Source: SAR324 cluster bacterium
GTDB taxonomy: Bacteria; SAR324; XYD2-FULL-50-16; HCM1
Direction of reading: 5' to 3'
DNA: 64,000 nucleotides
Assembly: GCA_002995645.1 (NCBI GenBank)
Contig: PUHO01000008.1
Span: forward strand, 41,754 to 105,753
This document shows, piece after piece, positions 27,144 to 36,499 of the stretch. The notes beneath the pieces are model-generated. The model saw only the letters and a program-made list of their open reading frames with translations, did no database searches and was not told where the DNA came from. Position numbers and translations under genes: made by a program. Every line of letters starts with the position of its first letter. The stretch's first letter is position 1.

Positions 27144-28649
27144 ATGGATTATATACTTTTTTTACTCGTTTTACTTCCCTTGTTTGGGGGAATAGCTATT
27201 TGGTGCATAGGTAGTAGTAAATTAGCACATAACATAGCTTTAATAACGGTTATTGTTGATTTGCTTATAGGCGCTATGCTCGCTTGTTGGTTTAATCCAA
27301 ACTTGACAGGGGTGAACCAAGCGCAGTCAATGCAATTTGTCGGTCATTTTAAATGGATACCGTCTTTACATACTTCTTTATATTTTGGAGTGGACGGGAT
27401 TTCCTTTCCTTTTATTTTACTTAGCCTTATTATTGGCGTGATAGTAATTATTGCTTCAAAAGAAGTAACAAAATATGTCAAAGGCTATTATACTTTATGC
27501 TTAATTATGCAAAGTGCCATTCTCGGTATACTTTGTTCTTTAGATTTATTTTTATTTTTTCTTTTCTGGGAAGCTATGTTGATCCCAATGTATTGTTTAA
27601 TACGTATTTGGGGTGGAGATAATAGCCGTTATGCAGCGAATAAATTTTTTCTATTTTCTTTTATAAGCGGTGTTTTAATCTTAATATCCATTATTAGCTT
27701 ATGGCAATATAATTCAGTAAAACATACGTTTAACTTAATAGAATTACTAAGTGGATTGCAACACAATTCTGCCGTGCTTTCGCCGGGTTGGTTTAACGGT
27801 GATTTCACGATGTTAATTTTTATTTGTTTACTTATAGCTTTTTGCATTAAATTGCCTATTGTTCCTTTTCATATTTGGCTTCCAGATGCGCACGTTGAAG
27901 CGTCAGCGCCTATATCGGTGTTACTTGCTGGTATTCTTTTAAAACTCGGAGGCTATGGAATACTTCGTATAGTAATGCCGTTATTTCCGGATAATTTTAT
28001 GGCAATACAAAATATACTCTTAATCTTAGGGGTAGTGAATATTTTGTACGGTGCTTTTTGTGCTATCTCGCAAAAAGATTGGAAGAAAATGATTGCCTAT
28101 TCTTCGGTCAGTCATATGGGATTTGTGCTTTTAGCGCTAGCTTCGTTAACAACAAAAGGCGTGCAAGCTGCTATTTTACAAATGATTAATCATGGCTTTG
28201 TTACGGCGCTATTATTTCTTGGCATTGGCTTTGTATATAAACAAGCGCATGATAGACAAATTAATTCCTTTGGCGGCGTTGCTTCAAAAACGCCGGTATA
28301 TGCGGCTTTCTCGGGAATTGCTTTCATGGCGGCTATTGGCGTGCCGGGGCTTAACGGGTTTGTTTCTGAATTTTTAGTTTTTGTTGCTGCTTTCCAAGCT
28401 AACGTGGTTATTGGTTTAATTGCCGTTACTAGTGTTTTCATTAGTTCTTTATATATGCTACGTTGCTATCAAAAAGTATTTTTTGGAAAAGTTGCCAACA
28501 AAACAGTCGAGTTAACAGATTGTCGTCTTTTAGATTGGACTTATTTTTTGCCACTAACTTTACTAGTAATTATAGGCGGGGTTTTACCTTCTACCTTTTT
28601 ATATTTCTTTAGAACGTCGGCAAATTATTTATATTCATTATTTTTATAG
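27144..28649 (+). CDS. nuoM: NADH-quinone oxidoreductase-type subunit M
   Basis: An antiporter-like proton-pumping subunit of 501 aa with about 14 membrane helices. Family motifs are LFFLFWEAMLIPMYCLIRIWGG (conserved glutamate), LPIVPFHIWLPDAHVEAS and the MINHGFVTALLFLGIG lysine-containing region nearby (KDWKKMIAYSSVSHMG). Length matches NuoM (about 500 aa). 30 bases separate it from nuoN. Confidence 0.97.
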   Translation: MDYILFLLVLLPLFGGIAIWCIGSSKLAHNIALITVIVDLLIGAMLACWFNPNLTGVNQAQSMQFVGHFKWIPSLHTSLYFGVDGISFPFILLSLIIGVIVIIASKEVTKYVKGYYTLCLIMQSAILGILCSLDLFLFFLFWEAMLIPMYCLIRIWGGDNSRYAANKFFLFSFISGVLILISIISLWQYNSVKHTFNLIELLSGLQHNSAVLSPGWFNGDFTMLIFICLLIAFCIKLPIVPFHIWLPDAHVEASAPISVLLAGILLKLGGYGILRIVMPLFPDNFMAIQNILLILGVVNILYGAFCAISQKDWKKMIAYSSVSHMGFVLLALASLTTKGVQAAILQMINHGFVTALLFLGIGFVYKQAHDRQINSFGGVASKTPVYAAFSGIAFMAAIGVPGLNGFVSEFLVFVAAFQANVVIGLIAVTSVFISSLYMLRCYQKVFFGKVANKTVELTDCRLLDWTYFLPLTLLVIIGGVLPSTFLYFFRTSANYLYSLFL

Positions 28650-28679
28650 AACTACTTTATCTTTTTTGGTGTTTACATT

Positions 28680-30095
28680 ATGAATGCTTTGGCTTTAATT
28701 GCTAATTTTCCTGCGCAAACAGTACTCTGTTTAAGCATTCTTATATTTTTTATTATATCCCCTTTTTCGTTTCGTAAAAAGATTTCAGCAAGCTTTTGCT
28801 TTCTTGTTGTCCTTGTTATTGGATTTATATGCGAATTATGTATTGGTCCAAGGTCAGTACATAACGGACTTTTACAAGTTACGCCTTTATCACACTACGG
28901 CAACTTACTCTTTTTAGCCGGCGGTTTTTTATTCTATATTTTATATAGAACAAGTGATGAAGTCTATAAACAAGACGGCTGGGAAATAATGGGCTTAGTT
29001 TTAACTAGCATGTTTGGCATGTTTGTTTTAGTCATTGCTAACGATTTATTACTAGCAATTATTGCCCTAGAAATGATTGCTGTGCCGGCTTATTTTTTAG
29101 TGGCAATGAATCAAAAAGAAAAAGCGGCAAGCGAAGCGGCAATGAAATATGCTTTATTTGGAGCGTTTGCAACCAGTATGACCTTATACGGCGCTTCTTT
29201 GTTTTTTGGATTACTACATACAATGCGTATAGACGAATTTTGGCAACATGCGTCTGAAGTAGAGCTTTCTTTATTTACGCTTGTATTATGTCTTTTATTA
29301 TCAAGTGTGTTGTTTAAAATTTCAGCAATGCCTTTTCACTTTTGGACGCCGGACGTATATGAAACGGCGCCCCTTTCTATTACAGGCTTCCTTGCCATTG
29401 CTCCTAAAGCGGCGGGCTTAGTATTTTTAATGCGCTTTTTTAGTTCATATAGCGCATTTAGCTTTGACCGCGTTATTTGGATACTTTGCTTTATAGCACT
29501 TGGCAACGTTATTATATCTAATTTGCTGGCATTACGACAAAAAAATATCAAAAGAGTATTAGCTTATTCTTCTATGTCCCATGTGGGATGGATTTTATTA
29601 GCTATCTCTTTACACGGAATAATGGAGAACCAAACTATATTATTTTATATTATAATATATAGTTTAATGAACTTTGTTGTATTTTGTGCAATAGAAATCT
29701 TATGCGGAAAAGAGCGGAATTATTCATTTGAAAGTTTACAAGGAAAAATGTATAGTTCTCCGCGTGTTGCCGTTATATTTAGCGTGGCATTGTTTAGTTT
29801 GATAGGTATTCCTTTAACTGCCGGTTTTGTTGCTAAATTTTACTTGTTAAAACTTTTATTACAAAGCAATCTAGAGTGGATGATTATTATCATGGCAATT
29901 AGTATGGTAATAAGTGCATTTTATTATATTCGTATTTTTGCCTGTTTGATTAAAGAAGACTTGCAACCAACAGAAGAGCAAGTCAAAGTTAAAAGAGTAT
30001 ATATACCTTTATATAGCGTGTTAACCGTAAGTTTTGCATTATTATTAATATTAGGAATTTACTGGATACCATTACAAATGGCTATCCATATTTAA
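28680..30095 (+). CDS. nuoN: NADH-quinone oxidoreductase-type subunit N
   Basis: The third antiporter-like subunit, 471 aa, with about 14 membrane helices. It has NDLLLAIIALEMIAVPAYF (conserved glutamate), SAMPFHFWTPDVYETAPLSI and VLAYSSMSHVGWILLAI, all typical of NuoN. It closes the 11-gene operon. The large oxidoreductase gene begins 37 bases later with a strong ATTATGGAGATATTGAA leader, so co-transcription is likely. Confidence 0.96.
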   Translation: MNALALIANFPAQTVLCLSILIFFIISPFSFRKKISASFCFLVVLVIGFICELCIGPRSVHNGLLQVTPLSHYGNLLFLAGGFLFYILYRTSDEVYKQDGWEIMGLVLTSMFGMFVLVIANDLLLAIIALEMIAVPAYFLVAMNQKEKAASEAAMKYALFGAFATSMTLYGASLFFGLLHTMRIDEFWQHASEVELSLFTLVLCLLLSSVLFKISAMPFHFWTPDVYETAPLSITGFLAIAPKAAGLVFLMRFFSSYSAFSFDRVIWILCFIALGNVIISNLLALRQKNIKRVLAYSSMSHVGWILLAISLHGIMENQTILFYIIIYSLMNFVVFCAIEILCGKERNYSFESLQGKMYSSPRVAVIFSVALFSLIGIPLTAGFVAKFYLLKLLLQSNLEWMIIIMAISMVISAFYYIRIFACLIKEDLQPTEEQVKVKRVYIPLYSVLTVSFALLLILGIYWIPLQMAIHI

Positions 30096-30132
30096 TTTGT
30101 TTTCTTAATTTGTTTATTATGGAGATATTGAA

Positions 30133-33100
30133 ATGACAAAAAATAAAATAAAATACCCTGGGGTAAGATTAACTTCGAATGGGAATCAGTTAGTCTCATA
30201 CCATGTTGAAGCACGTATAGCGGAGGTAGGTGTCTTTTACCCAATCACCCCTTCAACAGAGATGGGAGAGTTGTTTCAGCTATCATTTTCTAATGGTGAG
30301 TTAAGTGTTTTTGGAAAAAATAAAATAGCGATAGAAACAGAAGGTGAACATGCAGCGCAAGGCGGGGCTATTGCCGCTTCCTTAACTGGTTTTCGTTCCG
30401 TTAACTTTACATCTGGTCAAGGTTTATTATACGGCTTAGAGCAATATTACCCGGCACCGGGAAAAATGAGTTCAATGGTGGTGGAAATAGGCGCAAGAGC
30501 TTTAACAAAAGCATCGTTAAACGTACATTGTGGGCATGATGATATTTATGCGGCTTTAGATACCGGTTGGATTATGCTTTTTGCAAAAGATGCGCAACAA
30601 GCTGCTGATCAAGCTATCATTTTACGTCGTGTGACAGAACAAAGTCTAACTCCCGGCATGAATATTCAAGACGGCTTTTTAACAACCCACCTAGAAAGAA
30701 CTTTCTTAAAACCGGAATCAGCTTTATTAAGAGAATATCTTGGTTCGCCAGATGATATTATTCCAACGCCAACGCCGGCGCAAGTAGAGTTGTTTGGTAA
30801 AACAAGAAGACGTATCCCAAAACTATATAACCTAGAAAATCCGGTGTTACTTGGTACAGTTCAAAACCAAGAACATTATATGAATAGTGTGGTTTCACGT
30901 AAGAAAAATTTTGTAGAACCTATTTTAGACATGTTACGTGATGCTTACAAAGAATATGCCGCGTTAACAGGAAGGGAATACGGTTTAATTTCTACGTATA
31001 ATTGTGAAAAAGCCGACACTGTATTTGTTGCACTTGGTTCAGCTGTGGAAAATATTGAAGCGGCAGTTGATTATATTCGCAAAACAAAACAAGAGGAAGT
31101 AGGCGTTATTCATATTAACGTAATTCGTCCATTTCCAGAATTGGAAATAGTAGAAGCGCTACGTGGCAAAAAAAATGTGATTGTTCTTGAAAGAATAGAC
31201 GATCAACTAGCAAAAGCAAATCCACTTGAAAGAGATATTCGCACTACATTAGGACAAGCTTTAGAAGGAAGAGCCTCTCTTCCAACGCTTACAAAAGAAG
31301 AAATCCCAACTATTTACTCAGGCGTATACGGTCTTGGTTCTCGTGATTTTAGACCGGAAAGCATTCTTGGTGCTTATGAATATGTTAGAGGTCAAATTAA
31401 TAGACAAGACGGCAAAAGTGTATCTGATAAAGAACGCTTCTTTTACTTAGGTGTAAATCATCCGTATAACGTGGTATCTAAAGATAAACCAAGTTTATTA
31501 CCGGAAAAAGCAATAGCCGTTCGTTTCCATTCTATCGGTGGTTGGGGCGCTATTACAACAGGGAAGAATTTAAGTGAAATTATTGGTGCCTTAAGTAGCA
31601 ATATTGCAGAGAAGCGAAACTTAAAAGACGAAGTCGGCAATATGAAAGAAGTATTGCATGTTAGTGCCAATCCAAAATATGGTTCAGAAAAGAAAGGGGC
31701 GCCAACAAATTATTTTCTTGTAGCTGCTCCGGAACGTATTCGCGTTAATTGTGACTTAGATCACGTTGACGTTGTGCTTTGTTGTGATCCAAAAGCTTTT
31801 ACTTATAGTAATCCTGTAAGCGGTATGTCGGAAGGTTCTATTTTAGTAATTGAATCGGATTCAACTGATTCTAAGGAAATATGGTCACGTATTCCTAAAA
31901 AATACAGACAAGAACTGATTGATAAAAAAATACGCGTATGTGCTATACCGGGTTTTGCTATTGCTAAAAAAGCAACGCCAAGGGAAGACTTACAATTTCG
32001 TATGCAAGGAAACTCGTTTTTAGGTGCTTTCTTCAAAGTGATTTCACTTTTAGACGATTATAATATTTCAAGCGATGAGTTTATTGATATTGTGCTTAAA
32101 CAATATGAAAAGAAATTCGGTCGTTTTGGTAGCGCCGTTGTTGAAGCTAACTTAAAAGTGATGAAAGCCGGTTTTGAGCAAGTTTGGGACGTAGAACTTG
32201 GCGAAGTTGACGCTGCCGATAGATCTAGTATGCGTGGTGAAATAGTAGCGCCGGCAAGTGGGGCAACTCGTTTTGATTCACAAGATCATCAGAAAAAAGA
32301 AAATTTCTTTTCTAATGCTTATTTTAATGCTGAATTTAAATCAGATTACGGTTATTTTCAACCTTGTTCGCCTTTAGCTTCAACAGGTATTAGTAGTGCG
32401 GCAACAGGTGCTGAAGTTAGTAAATACGTAGCAAGAAAAAACGTGCCTATCTTCCATGCTGAGAATTGTACTCAATGTATGAATTGTATTTCTGTATGTC
32501 CGGATACGGCGTTGCCTAATACGGCGCAAGATTTAATTACTATCCTTGAGACTGCGGCAAAACATTATATTCAAGACTCTAATCTACGTGATAAGTGGCT
32601 TAGTAAAATGCCGGAACTAGAAGTAAAACTACGTGCTGCCATGTTAGACGTAATTGCACAAAAGCAAACGCCAGCTCCTACTTTAGACGTGTTAGCAGCG
32701 AATTTACTTGATTCTTGCTTAAGCGATCTTACGGCAGATGCTAATTATGCCAGTGCAAAAGAATCGTTTTTAACTATTTTAGCAAAAGCTCCTTTAGCTT
32801 ATGGCAAAGTAAGAGCTATTTTTGAACAAAAAGAAAAACAAGAAGCCGGAACAGGTGGTATTTTCTCTATTTTTGTTAGTGATTTATGTAAAGGTTGCGG
32901 TGAATGTGTTATTGCTTGTGGCGATAAGAAAGCGCTTAGCATGGTTGCGGAAACGGAAGAATTAAACGCAGACCTTTTAACAGCAACGCGATTCCTTGAT
33001 TTATTACCGGAAACAGGAAGTAAATACCTTGGCAAATATGATGCAAATCAAATCCAAGAAGTAAGAGCAGCAGTTTTACAAAACCATTTAATGGTACGAA

Positions 33101-34692
33101 AAAACTACGATGCTTTAGTAAGTGGCGACGGTGCTTGTGCCGGCTGTGGTGAAAAAACCATTTTACGTACAATTTCAAGTATAACAGAAGCAACGATGCG
33201 TCCAATTTATCATGCTAAAGCAGACAGATTGAACAAAGCGGCAAGCGCCTTAGAAACACAAGGGGCTTCTTTACTAAGTAGCTTACAAAGTAAAGATAAA
33301 GAAAGTTATGCAATTTGGCGTAAGTTAATCTTACACACACTTTGTGGTTTTGGTTGTGATACAGAAGCGGAAACAGAAAGTTTAATCGCAAACGCAACAG
33401 AAAAAACAGATAAAGAGTTAATTGATACTTTAGTACATCGCTTGAAATCAGAAGCATTTAAGCATAAAAACTTACAAGCAGTGGAGAAAAGGTATTCTAA
33501 CGGTATGTCTGTAATGGCAATGACTGCAAGCACAGGATGTAATACAGTATACGGCTCAACAACGCCGAACAACCCGCATTCTTACCCTTGGATTAATTCC
33601 TTATTTCAAGACGGCGCAACACTTGGTTGGTTAATGGGCGAGTCTATGATTCTACGCCAGTTACACGATTCAGTGGTGCCGGAAAGATTAGCTAATTTAC
33701 TATTAGAAGGAAAACAAAAACTTACGTCTAAAGATTTCTTCTTATATACTCATTTTACAGATGCGTATATGACAGAGCAAGAAATTCAAGAATTGCCTAA
33801 AATCTGGGCAGTTGGTGGTGACGGTGCTTTTGGTGATATTGGATATCAAAACGTGTCTAAAGTTATGTTACAAAATAGACCGAACGTCCATATCCTTATG
33901 TTAGATACGCAAGTATATTCTAATACTGGTGGACAAAACTCCGATTCATCTTTTATGCCCGGCGGTTTTGATATGAACCAAGCAGGTGCGGCAACAGAAG
34001 GAAAATTCACAGCAAGAAAAGAAGTAGCTATGACTTTCATTAGTGGACACGGTGCGCCGTTAGTTGCTAACGTTAGTATTGCAAATTCGGCAAACTTGTA
34101 TAAAACTATTATTGACGGTTTACTCTTTAGAGGTTCTTTCTTCTTGCAAGCCTATACGACTTGTCAACCGGAACACGGTGTGGCTGATAGTATGGCCGCA
34201 TCACATGCTAAACTAGCTCGTGATAGTCGTGCTATGCCTGAATTTGTTTTTAATCCAACAAATGGCGACTTACTCAGTGAAAACTTGCTTCTTAAAGGTA
34301 ATCCTGATCTTTCTCGTGATTGGATGCAAAAAACAATTCCAGGAACGAAAGAGAAGTATAATTATACAGTAGCTCATTGGGCAACAAAAGAAGCACGTTT
34401 TAGAAAGCATTTCTTTAAAGTAGCTCCAGGTGAGGAAAAGAATTTGATTCACCTAGACGCTATGTTAGCTAAACTTTCTAATAAGGATTTTATTAATCGC
34501 AGTTTCTTAGATGAAAATAGCGATGCGTTTATTCCTTCAAAAGGAGTTTATATTATGGTCGAAAAAGGCGATACTATGGTTCCGCAAGGTCTTTCTAGAC
34601 AAATGGTGTTATTTGTTTTAGAAAGAAGAACGAATTGGCGTAAAATTCAAGGTATGGCAACAATAGAAAATAAAGACTATATAACAACTTAG
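30133..34692 (+). CDS. Large pyruvate:ferredoxin/flavodoxin oxidoreductase (NifJ/PFOR superfamily, 1519 aa)
   Basis: 2-Oxoacid oxidoreductases of this type decarboxylate pyruvate to acetyl-CoA with thiamine diphosphate and pass electrons to ferredoxin or flavodoxin. Order seen: pyrimidine-binding alpha domain (YHVEARIAEVGVFYPITPST), transketolase-like domain II, gamma domain (IGGWGAITTGKNL), a two-cluster ferredoxin region with Cys779/782/785/789 and Cys919/922/925/929, then the beta domain with Cys1002 and Cys1005 (GACAGCGE) and the diphosphate motif GDGAFGDIG (1229-1237). Usual NifJ proteins are about 1170-1200 aa; here extra sequence lies between the two ferredoxin motifs (about 130 residues instead of about 45) and within the beta domain. 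Substrate pyruvate is inferred from overall family likeness. It follows nuoN and ends at a strong terminator. Confidence 0.9.
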   Translation: MTKNKIKYPGVRLTSNGNQLVSYHVEARIAEVGVFYPITPSTEMGELFQLSFSNGELSVFGKNKIAIETEGEHAAQGGAIAASLTGFRSVNFTSGQGLLYGLEQYYPAPGKMSSMVVEIGARALTKASLNVHCGHDDIYAALDTGWIMLFAKDAQQAADQAIILRRVTEQSLTPGMNIQDGFLTTHLERTFLKPESALLREYLGSPDDIIPTPTPAQVELFGKTRRRIPKLYNLENPVLLGTVQNQEHYMNSVVSRKKNFVEPILDMLRDAYKEYAALTGREYGLISTYNCEKADTVFVALGSAVENIEAAVDYIRKTKQEEVGVIHINVIRPFPELEIVEALRGKKNVIVLERIDDQLAKANPLERDIRTTLGQALEGRASLPTLTKEEIPTIYSGVYGLGSRDFRPESILGAYEYVRGQINRQDGKSVSDKERFFYLGVNHPYNVVSKDKPSLLPEKAIAVRFHSIGGWGAITTGKNLSEIIGALSSNIAEKRNLKDEVGNMKEVLHVSANPKYGSEKKGAPTNYFLVAAPERIRVNCDLDHVDVVLCCDPKAFTYSNPVSGMSEGSILVIESDSTDSKEIWSRIPKKYRQELIDKKIRVCAIPGFAIAKKATPREDLQFRMQGNSFLGAFFKVISLLDDYNISSDEFIDIVLKQYEKKFGRFGSAVVEANLKVMKAGFEQVWDVELGEVDAADRSSMRGEIVAPASGATRFDSQDHQKKENFFSNAYFNAEFKSDYGYFQPCSPLASTGISSAATGAEVSKYVARKNVPIFHAENCTQCMNCISVCPDTALPNTAQDLITILETAAKHYIQDSNLRDKWLSKMPELEVKLRAAMLDVIAQKQTPAPTLDVLAANLLDSCLSDLTADANYASAKESFLTILAKAPLAYGKVRAIFEQKEKQEAGTGGIFSIFVSDLCKGCGECVIACGDKKALSMVAETEELNADLLTATRFLDLLPETGSKYLGKYDANQIQEVRAAVLQNHLMVRKNYDALVSGDGACAGCGEKTILRTISSITEATMRPIYHAKADRLNKAASALETQGASLLSSLQSKDKESYAIWRKLILHTLCGFGCDTEAETESLIANATEKTDKELIDTLVHRLKSEAFKHKNLQAVEKRYSNGMSVMAMTASTGCNTVYGSTTPNNPHSYPWINSLFQDGATLGWLMGESMILRQLHDSVVPERLANLLLEGKQKLTSKDFFLYTHFTDAYMTEQEIQELPKIWAVGGDGAFGDIGYQNVSKVMLQNRPNVHILMLDTQVYSNTGGQNSDSSFMPGGFDMNQAGAATEGKFTARKEVAMTFISGHGAPLVANVSIANSANLYKTIIDGLLFRGSFFLQAYTTCQPEHGVADSMAASHAKLARDSRAMPEFVFNPTNGDLLSENLLLKGNPDLSRDWMQKTIPGTKEKYNYTVAHWATKEARFRKHFFKVAPGEEKNLIHLDAMLAKLSNKDFINRSFLDENSDAFIPSKGVYIMVEKGDTMVPQGLSRQMVLFVLERRTNWRKIQGMATIENKDYITT

Positions 34693-34727
34693 TCTGTTCT
34701 ATTCGTTTCATAACGTTGATTGAAAAG

Positions 34728-34766
34728 ATGCTTGTCAAAGTTACATTTTGACAAGCATTTTTTTTT
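34728..34766 (+). terminator. Rho-independent terminator after the oxidoreductase gene
   Basis: A perfect 12-base-pair stem, ATGCTTGTCAAA (34728-34739) with TTTGACAAGCAT (34747-34758), 7-base loop, then an unbroken run of T through 34766. This is the clearest intrinsic terminator in the window and closes the purF/nuo/oxidoreductase block. Confidence 0.9.
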
Positions 34767-34829
34767 ATAGTACCTTGGTCTTTTATAGTATCTTTTTTAT
34801 TATCTACTACACGATTACCTATATACACT

Positions 34830-36494
34830 ATGTTTGAAGAAGATAAATACCAGCCTTTCCCGCCTGTTTCTTTACCAAATAGAAAATGGCCGTCTAAAAA
34901 ACTTAAACACGCTCCTATTTGGTGTAGTGTTGATTTACGTGATGGAAACCAAGCTTTAGCTACGCCGATGAATTTGCAACAAAAAGTTGCTTTTTTTAAA
35001 ATGCTAGTGCGCATAGGCTTTAAGTATATTGAAGTAGGCTTTCCTGCCGCGTCTGCTGTTGAATATGAATTTTTACAATTATTACAAAGAGATAATTTAA
35101 TCCCTGCTGATGTTACAGTGCAAGTTTTAACGCAAGCAAGGGAAGATCAAATTCGTAAAACTATACAAGCTATAGACGGGCTTCCGCAAGCGATTGTGCA
35201 TGTATATAATTCTACGTCTAAAGCGCAAAGGGAACAGGTTTTTGCTAAAAGTGAAGAAGAGATTATACAAATAGCAGTGAAAGCCGTTACTTTGTTGAAA
35301 GAGTTAACAAAAACAACAAAAACAAAAGTTATTTTAGAATATTCGCCGGAAAGTTTCAGTGCAACAGAACTACCGATTGCTTTAGCTATAGGCGAGGCGG
35401 TTTTTGACGCTTGGAAACCAACAAAACAAGATAAAGCTATTTTTAATTTGCCGGCGACTGTGGAAATGGCTACGCCAAATGTATTTGCCGATCAAATAGA
35501 ATGGATATGCGAGCATATTAGTCATAAAGAAGCGTTGATTATTAGCTTACATACGCATAATGATCGCGGAACTAGTGTTGCCGCTAGTGAACTAGGATTG
35601 CTTGCCGGCGGAGAACGTATTGAAGGGAGTCTTTTTGGTAATGGCGAGAGAACGGGAAACGTTGATTTAATTACCTTAGCATATAATTTAATTACACAAG
35701 GTATAGATCCGCAACTTTCTTTTGAGCCTATGCAAGAGATTATAGACTTATATACAGAGATTACAAAAATACCGGTACATATTAGGCATCCTTATGTTGG
35801 CGAGCTTGTGTATACTGCGTTTTCCGGGTCGCATCAAGATGCTATTCGTAAAGGAATCACTTATAGAAAAGAACATAATTTGAAAGTATGGAACGTTCCG
35901 TATCTTCCCTTAGATCCTCAGGATATAAACCGTAATTATGACGCGCTAGTGCGGATTAATTCGCAATCTGGTAAAGGTGGTATTGCTTATGTATTAGAAC
36001 AAGAATACGGCTACTTCCTACCTAAAGCAATGCAACCGTTTGTTGCTAAAAAAGTACAAGAGCAAGCGGAAAAAAATGCGAAAGAACTTAGCGTTGTTGA
36101 AATAGGTACTATTTTTGAGCAATCATTTGTGTCGCTTAACAGGCCGTTACAACTAGAAAAATTGCAAATTAACCAAACCATGGAAAAAGCGGCAACCGTT
36201 ACTAGTTATATCGTGTATAATGGTAAACAATATACACTAGAAGGCAAAGGGAACGGCGTATTAGATGCGTTTGTAAAATCATTACAACAATTGCCGTCTC
36301 TTTTTTCTAGTATACAATTCCTTGACTATAGCGAGCATTCTTTAGCTAAAGGGAGCGATGCGAAAGCTATGGCGTATATTGCAATGGAAATTAACGAGAC
36401 GATTTTTTGGGGTGCCGGTAAACATACAAATATTAATTATGCTTCTGTTTATGCCGTTATATCGGCGTTGAATCAAGCGTTCGCTATTTTGTAG
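34830..36494 (+). CDS. leuA: 2-isopropylmalate synthase (yeast/actinobacterial-type LeuA)
   Basis: LeuA condenses 2-ketoisovalerate and acetyl-CoA, the first leucine-specific step. The 554-aa protein begins with the family motif WCSVDLRDGNQAL (residues 31-43, metal-binding Asp35), contains LHTHNDRGTS and a GERTGNVDL loop in the TIM barrel, and ends in the LeuA dimer regulatory domain (about 430-554), the site of leucine feedback. The VDLRDGNQAL form and length identify the long yeast/actinobacterial type, different from the approximately 520-aa E. coli type. No other leu gene is adjacent; an ABC ATPase gene follows after 5 bases. Confidence 0.95.
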   Translation: MFEEDKYQPFPPVSLPNRKWPSKKLKHAPIWCSVDLRDGNQALATPMNLQQKVAFFKMLVRIGFKYIEVGFPAASAVEYEFLQLLQRDNLIPADVTVQVLTQAREDQIRKTIQAIDGLPQAIVHVYNSTSKAQREQVFAKSEEEIIQIAVKAVTLLKELTKTTKTKVILEYSPESFSATELPIALAIGEAVFDAWKPTKQDKAIFNLPATVEMATPNVFADQIEWICEHISHKEALIISLHTHNDRGTSVAASELGLLAGGERIEGSLFGNGERTGNVDLITLAYNLITQGIDPQLSFEPMQEIIDLYTEITKIPVHIRHPYVGELVYTAFSGSHQDAIRKGITYRKEHNLKVWNVPYLPLDPQDINRNYDALVRINSQSGKGGIAYVLEQEYGYFLPKAMQPFVAKKVQEQAEKNAKELSVVEIGTIFEQSFVSLNRPLQLEKLQINQTMEKAATVTSYIVYNGKQYTLEGKGNGVLDAFVKSLQQLPSLFSSIQFLDYSEHSLAKGSDAKAMAYIAMEINETIFWGAGKHTNINYASVYAVISALNQAFAIL

Positions 36495-36499
36495 ATATT

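Noticed and set aside
33215..33572. Overlapping minus-strand frames opposite the oxidoreductase gene
   Set aside because: Reverse-strand shadows of a strongly conserved coding region.
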